Of a DNA stretch of 5,827 nucleotides, positions 5,394 through 5,827 are shown one piece after another; position 1 is the first letter of the stretch; each line of letters begins with the position of its first letter. Made by a program: the position numbers and the translations under genes. This DNA comes from Pseudomonadota bacterium (GTDB taxonomy: Bacteria; Pseudomonadota; Alphaproteobacteria; Azospirillales; Azospirillaceae), in assembly GCA_023413605.1 (NCBI GenBank), contig JAEZPL010000160.1:1-5827 (forward strand), read 5' to 3'. The notes below the pieces were generated by a model, which saw only the letters and a list, made by a program, of their open reading frames with translations, made no database searches and was not told the DNA's origin.

Positions 5394-5498
5394 TCAGGAG
5401 CCAAGCTTCAGGTACGCCACCACTTCCGCCCGCGCCCCTTGGATCTCGGCAAGGTGCCTCCGCCACCATCGTAACTCGGCGGCGGAGGCTTCGCCTCG
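5394..5498 (-). other. 34-codon open stretch in frame after the metH stop; remnant or readthrough extension
   Basis: Directly after the metH TGA, the same frame stays open for 34 codons until TGA at 5396-5394. It reads RGEASAAELRWWRR and then a helix-like run ending YLKLGS. The composition (Glu, Arg, Ala, Leu, two Trp) looks protein-like, but it contains no ATG or TTG. Its one GTG-GTG pair (5423-5418) comes too late for a useful start. About 76 percent of third positions are G or C, which seems lower than in the neighbouring genes. It does not resemble the C-terminal tail of E. coli MetH. It may be a chance reading, a decayed gene end, or a readthrough extension. Nothing else recognisable lies between metH and the thioesterase gene. 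Confidence 0.2.
5456..5497 (-). terminator. Overlapping hairpins after metH, terminator-like without U-run
   Basis: Right after the metH stop, minus-strand RNA can form a small GAGGC-GAA-GCCTC hairpin (5497-5485). Alternatively it can form a 9-bp perfect stem between 5481-5489 and 5456-5464 (GCCTCCGCC/GGCGGAGGC) with a 16-nt loop. The two share bases 5485-5489 and so exclude each other. No U-run follows either, so classic intrinsic termination is not supported; 3'-end protection or a partial terminator is possible. Confidence 0.3.
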
Positions 5499-5827
5499 TC
5501 ACACGCTGAAGTACTTCGCCCGCGGGTGGTGCAGCACGATGGCCGACGTGCTCTGCTCCGGATGAAGCTGGTGCTCGTCGGACATCTCGATGCCGATGCG
5601 GCCGGCGTCCAGCAGAGTCAACAACTGCTCCTGGTCCGCCAGATTCGGACAGGCCGGATAGCCGAAGCTGTAGCGGCTGCCGCGATAGGCCTGCTGGAGA
5701 AGCTTCTCCTTGTCGCGGCTGTCCTCGGCGCCATAGCCCAGTTCCGCGCGGATGCGGGCGTGGACGTATTCGGCCATCGCCTCGGTCATCTCCACCGACA
5801 GGCCGTGCAGGTAGAGATAGTCCTGAT
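5499..5827 (-). CDS. metH: Methionine synthase, cobalamin-dependent, C-terminal end (partial)
   Basis: The last ~109 codons of MetH, which transfers a methyl group from 5-methyltetrahydrofolate via cobalamin to homocysteine. Only part of the C-terminal reactivation domain is present; this domain binds S-adenosylmethionine and flavodoxin/reductase to rescue oxidised cobalamin. Seen: YLHGLSVEMTEAMAEYVH, then RIRAELGYG, then RGSRYSFGYPACPNL, which contains the RxxxGY and PACP motifs of AdoMet binding, and later ISMSDEHQLHP-type sequence (here IEMSDEHQLHPEQSTSA) near the end. It terminates at HPRAKYFSV, about 35 residues earlier than E. coli MetH, which continues beyond the equivalent YFAV. The gene continues past the right edge, so substrate-binding and cobalamin domains are not visible. 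TGA is at 5501-5499. Downstream on the same strand are a thioesterase and a pentapeptide-repeat gene with no evident link to methionine synthesis. Confidence 0.96.
   Translation of the reverse strand, partial: QDYLYLHGLSVEMTEAMAEYVHARIRAELGYGAEDSRDKEKLLQQAYRGSRYSFGYPACPNLADQEQLLTLLDAGRIGIEMSDEHQLHPEQSTSAIVLHHPRAKYFSV

Noticed and set aside
4787..5509. A 240-codon plus-strand frame across the thioesterase gene
   Set aside because: It is antisense to a clear 4HBT thioesterase and shows no family motif.

Overview
The window looks like a chromosomal segment from a high-GC alphaproteobacterium. Codon third positions are strongly G/C, and the gene types fit a Rhodospirillales/Azospirillum-like organism. 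That genus-level guess rests on overall feel of the proteins, not on a database search. No tRNA, rRNA, CRISPR array, insertion sequence or phage gene is visible.

Layout: (1) The 3' part of a molybdopterin (Mo-bisPGD) oxidoreductase gene reads rightward into position 1859; its N-terminus and any Fe-S motif lie outside the window. (2) A 114-bp intergenic region carries a LysR-type-like dyad and a perfect 10-bp inverted repeat. The right arm of that repeat contains the ribosome binding site of the next gene. (3) A complete class I-type nitronate monooxygenase gene follows, 1974-3059 (+). (4) It converges on a soluble GGDEF diguanylate cyclase gene, 3056-4090 (-), and the two stop codons overlap in a shared TTAA. 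(5) Further right, also on the minus strand, lie a secreted pentapeptide-repeat protein (4257-4757), a hotdog-fold (4HBT) acyl-CoA thioesterase (4811-5344) and the 3' end of metH, cobalamin-dependent methionine synthase (from 5499).

The four minus-strand genes read in the order metH > thioesterase > pentapeptide protein > diguanylate cyclase. Gaps are about 154, 53 and 166 bp, so co-transcription is possible but unproven. The genes do not form an obvious single pathway. They are redox/detoxification enzymes (Mo enzyme, nitronate monooxygenase), a second-messenger enzyme, a periplasmic structural protein and two metabolic enzymes.

I do not see a clearly new multi-gene system. The observation most worth following is the stem-loop that would bury the nitronate monooxygenase ribosome binding site. 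Secondary points are a 34-codon open extension in frame behind the metH TGA stop, two minus-strand genes with no Shine-Dalgarno sequence but promoter-like hexamers set for near-leaderless transcripts, and a diguanylate cyclase with an altered inhibitory site and an unnamed N-terminal domain.
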